This document shows positions 5,896-5,901 of a DNA stretch of 5,901 bases, one piece after another. Under the pieces are notes generated by a model. It did no database searches, had not been told where the DNA came from, and saw nothing but the letters and a program-made list of their open reading frames with translations. The stretch is from Phycisphaerae bacterium (GTDB taxonomy: Bacteria; Planctomycetota; Phycisphaerae; UBA1845; PWPN01). A program made the translations under genes and the position numbers. The DNA is taken from positions 1-5,901 of the forward strand of contig JAPKGY010000232.1 of the NCBI GenBank assembly GCA_026647385.1. The letters run 5' to 3'. The number at the start of each line of letters is the position of its first letter. The first letter of the stretch is position 1.

Positions 5896-5901
5896 CGTCC
5901 G

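Overview
The window is a GC-rich bacterial chromosome segment with ordinary housekeeping and signalling content. It holds the last codons of one gene, two complete plus-strand genes and one complete minus-strand gene. The combination of a secreted propeller-like protein of a type I associate with planctomycetes, a Cache-HAMP-SpoIIE phosphatase and mostly weak Shine-Dalgarno sequences suggests Planctomycetota. That is an inference from remembered family distribution, not something the sequence proves.

Layout: (1) 1-66, the C-terminal 21 codons of an unidentified plus-strand gene. (2) 67-277, a short gap with a weak promoter candidate, an inverted repeat, and an AGGAGG motif in front of an upstream in-frame ATG. 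(3) 278-1663, an exported protein of about 461 residues, probably a beta-propeller, of unknown function. (4) 1664-1845, a convergent intergenic gap holding two tandem copies of a 29-base repeat and a small inverted repeat that covers the stop codon of the opposing gene. (5) 1846-4011 on the minus strand, a membrane-anchored Cache-HAMP-PP2C (SpoIIE/RsbU-like) phosphatase with all expected catalytic motifs. (6) 4012-4371, a 360-base divergent intergenic region with several inverted repeats and an AT-rich promoter-like patch, but no credible gene. (7) 4372-5895, a complete class II lysyl-tRNA synthetase (lysS).

The genes do not form an obvious shared system. The phosphatase is transcribed alone, convergent with the exported protein and divergent from lysS. 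No anti-sigma factor, STAS antagonist or sigma factor lies beside it, so its target is probably encoded elsewhere. I found no convincing undescribed system. The least explained feature is the divergent region at 4012-4371, which carries an interrupted 10+3 bp inverted repeat (4175-4246), a C/G-run hairpin (4041-4064) and a pair of 7-base direct repeats over the likely phosphatase promoter. Long ORFs antisense to the phosphatase and inside the other genes are by-products of the high GC content.
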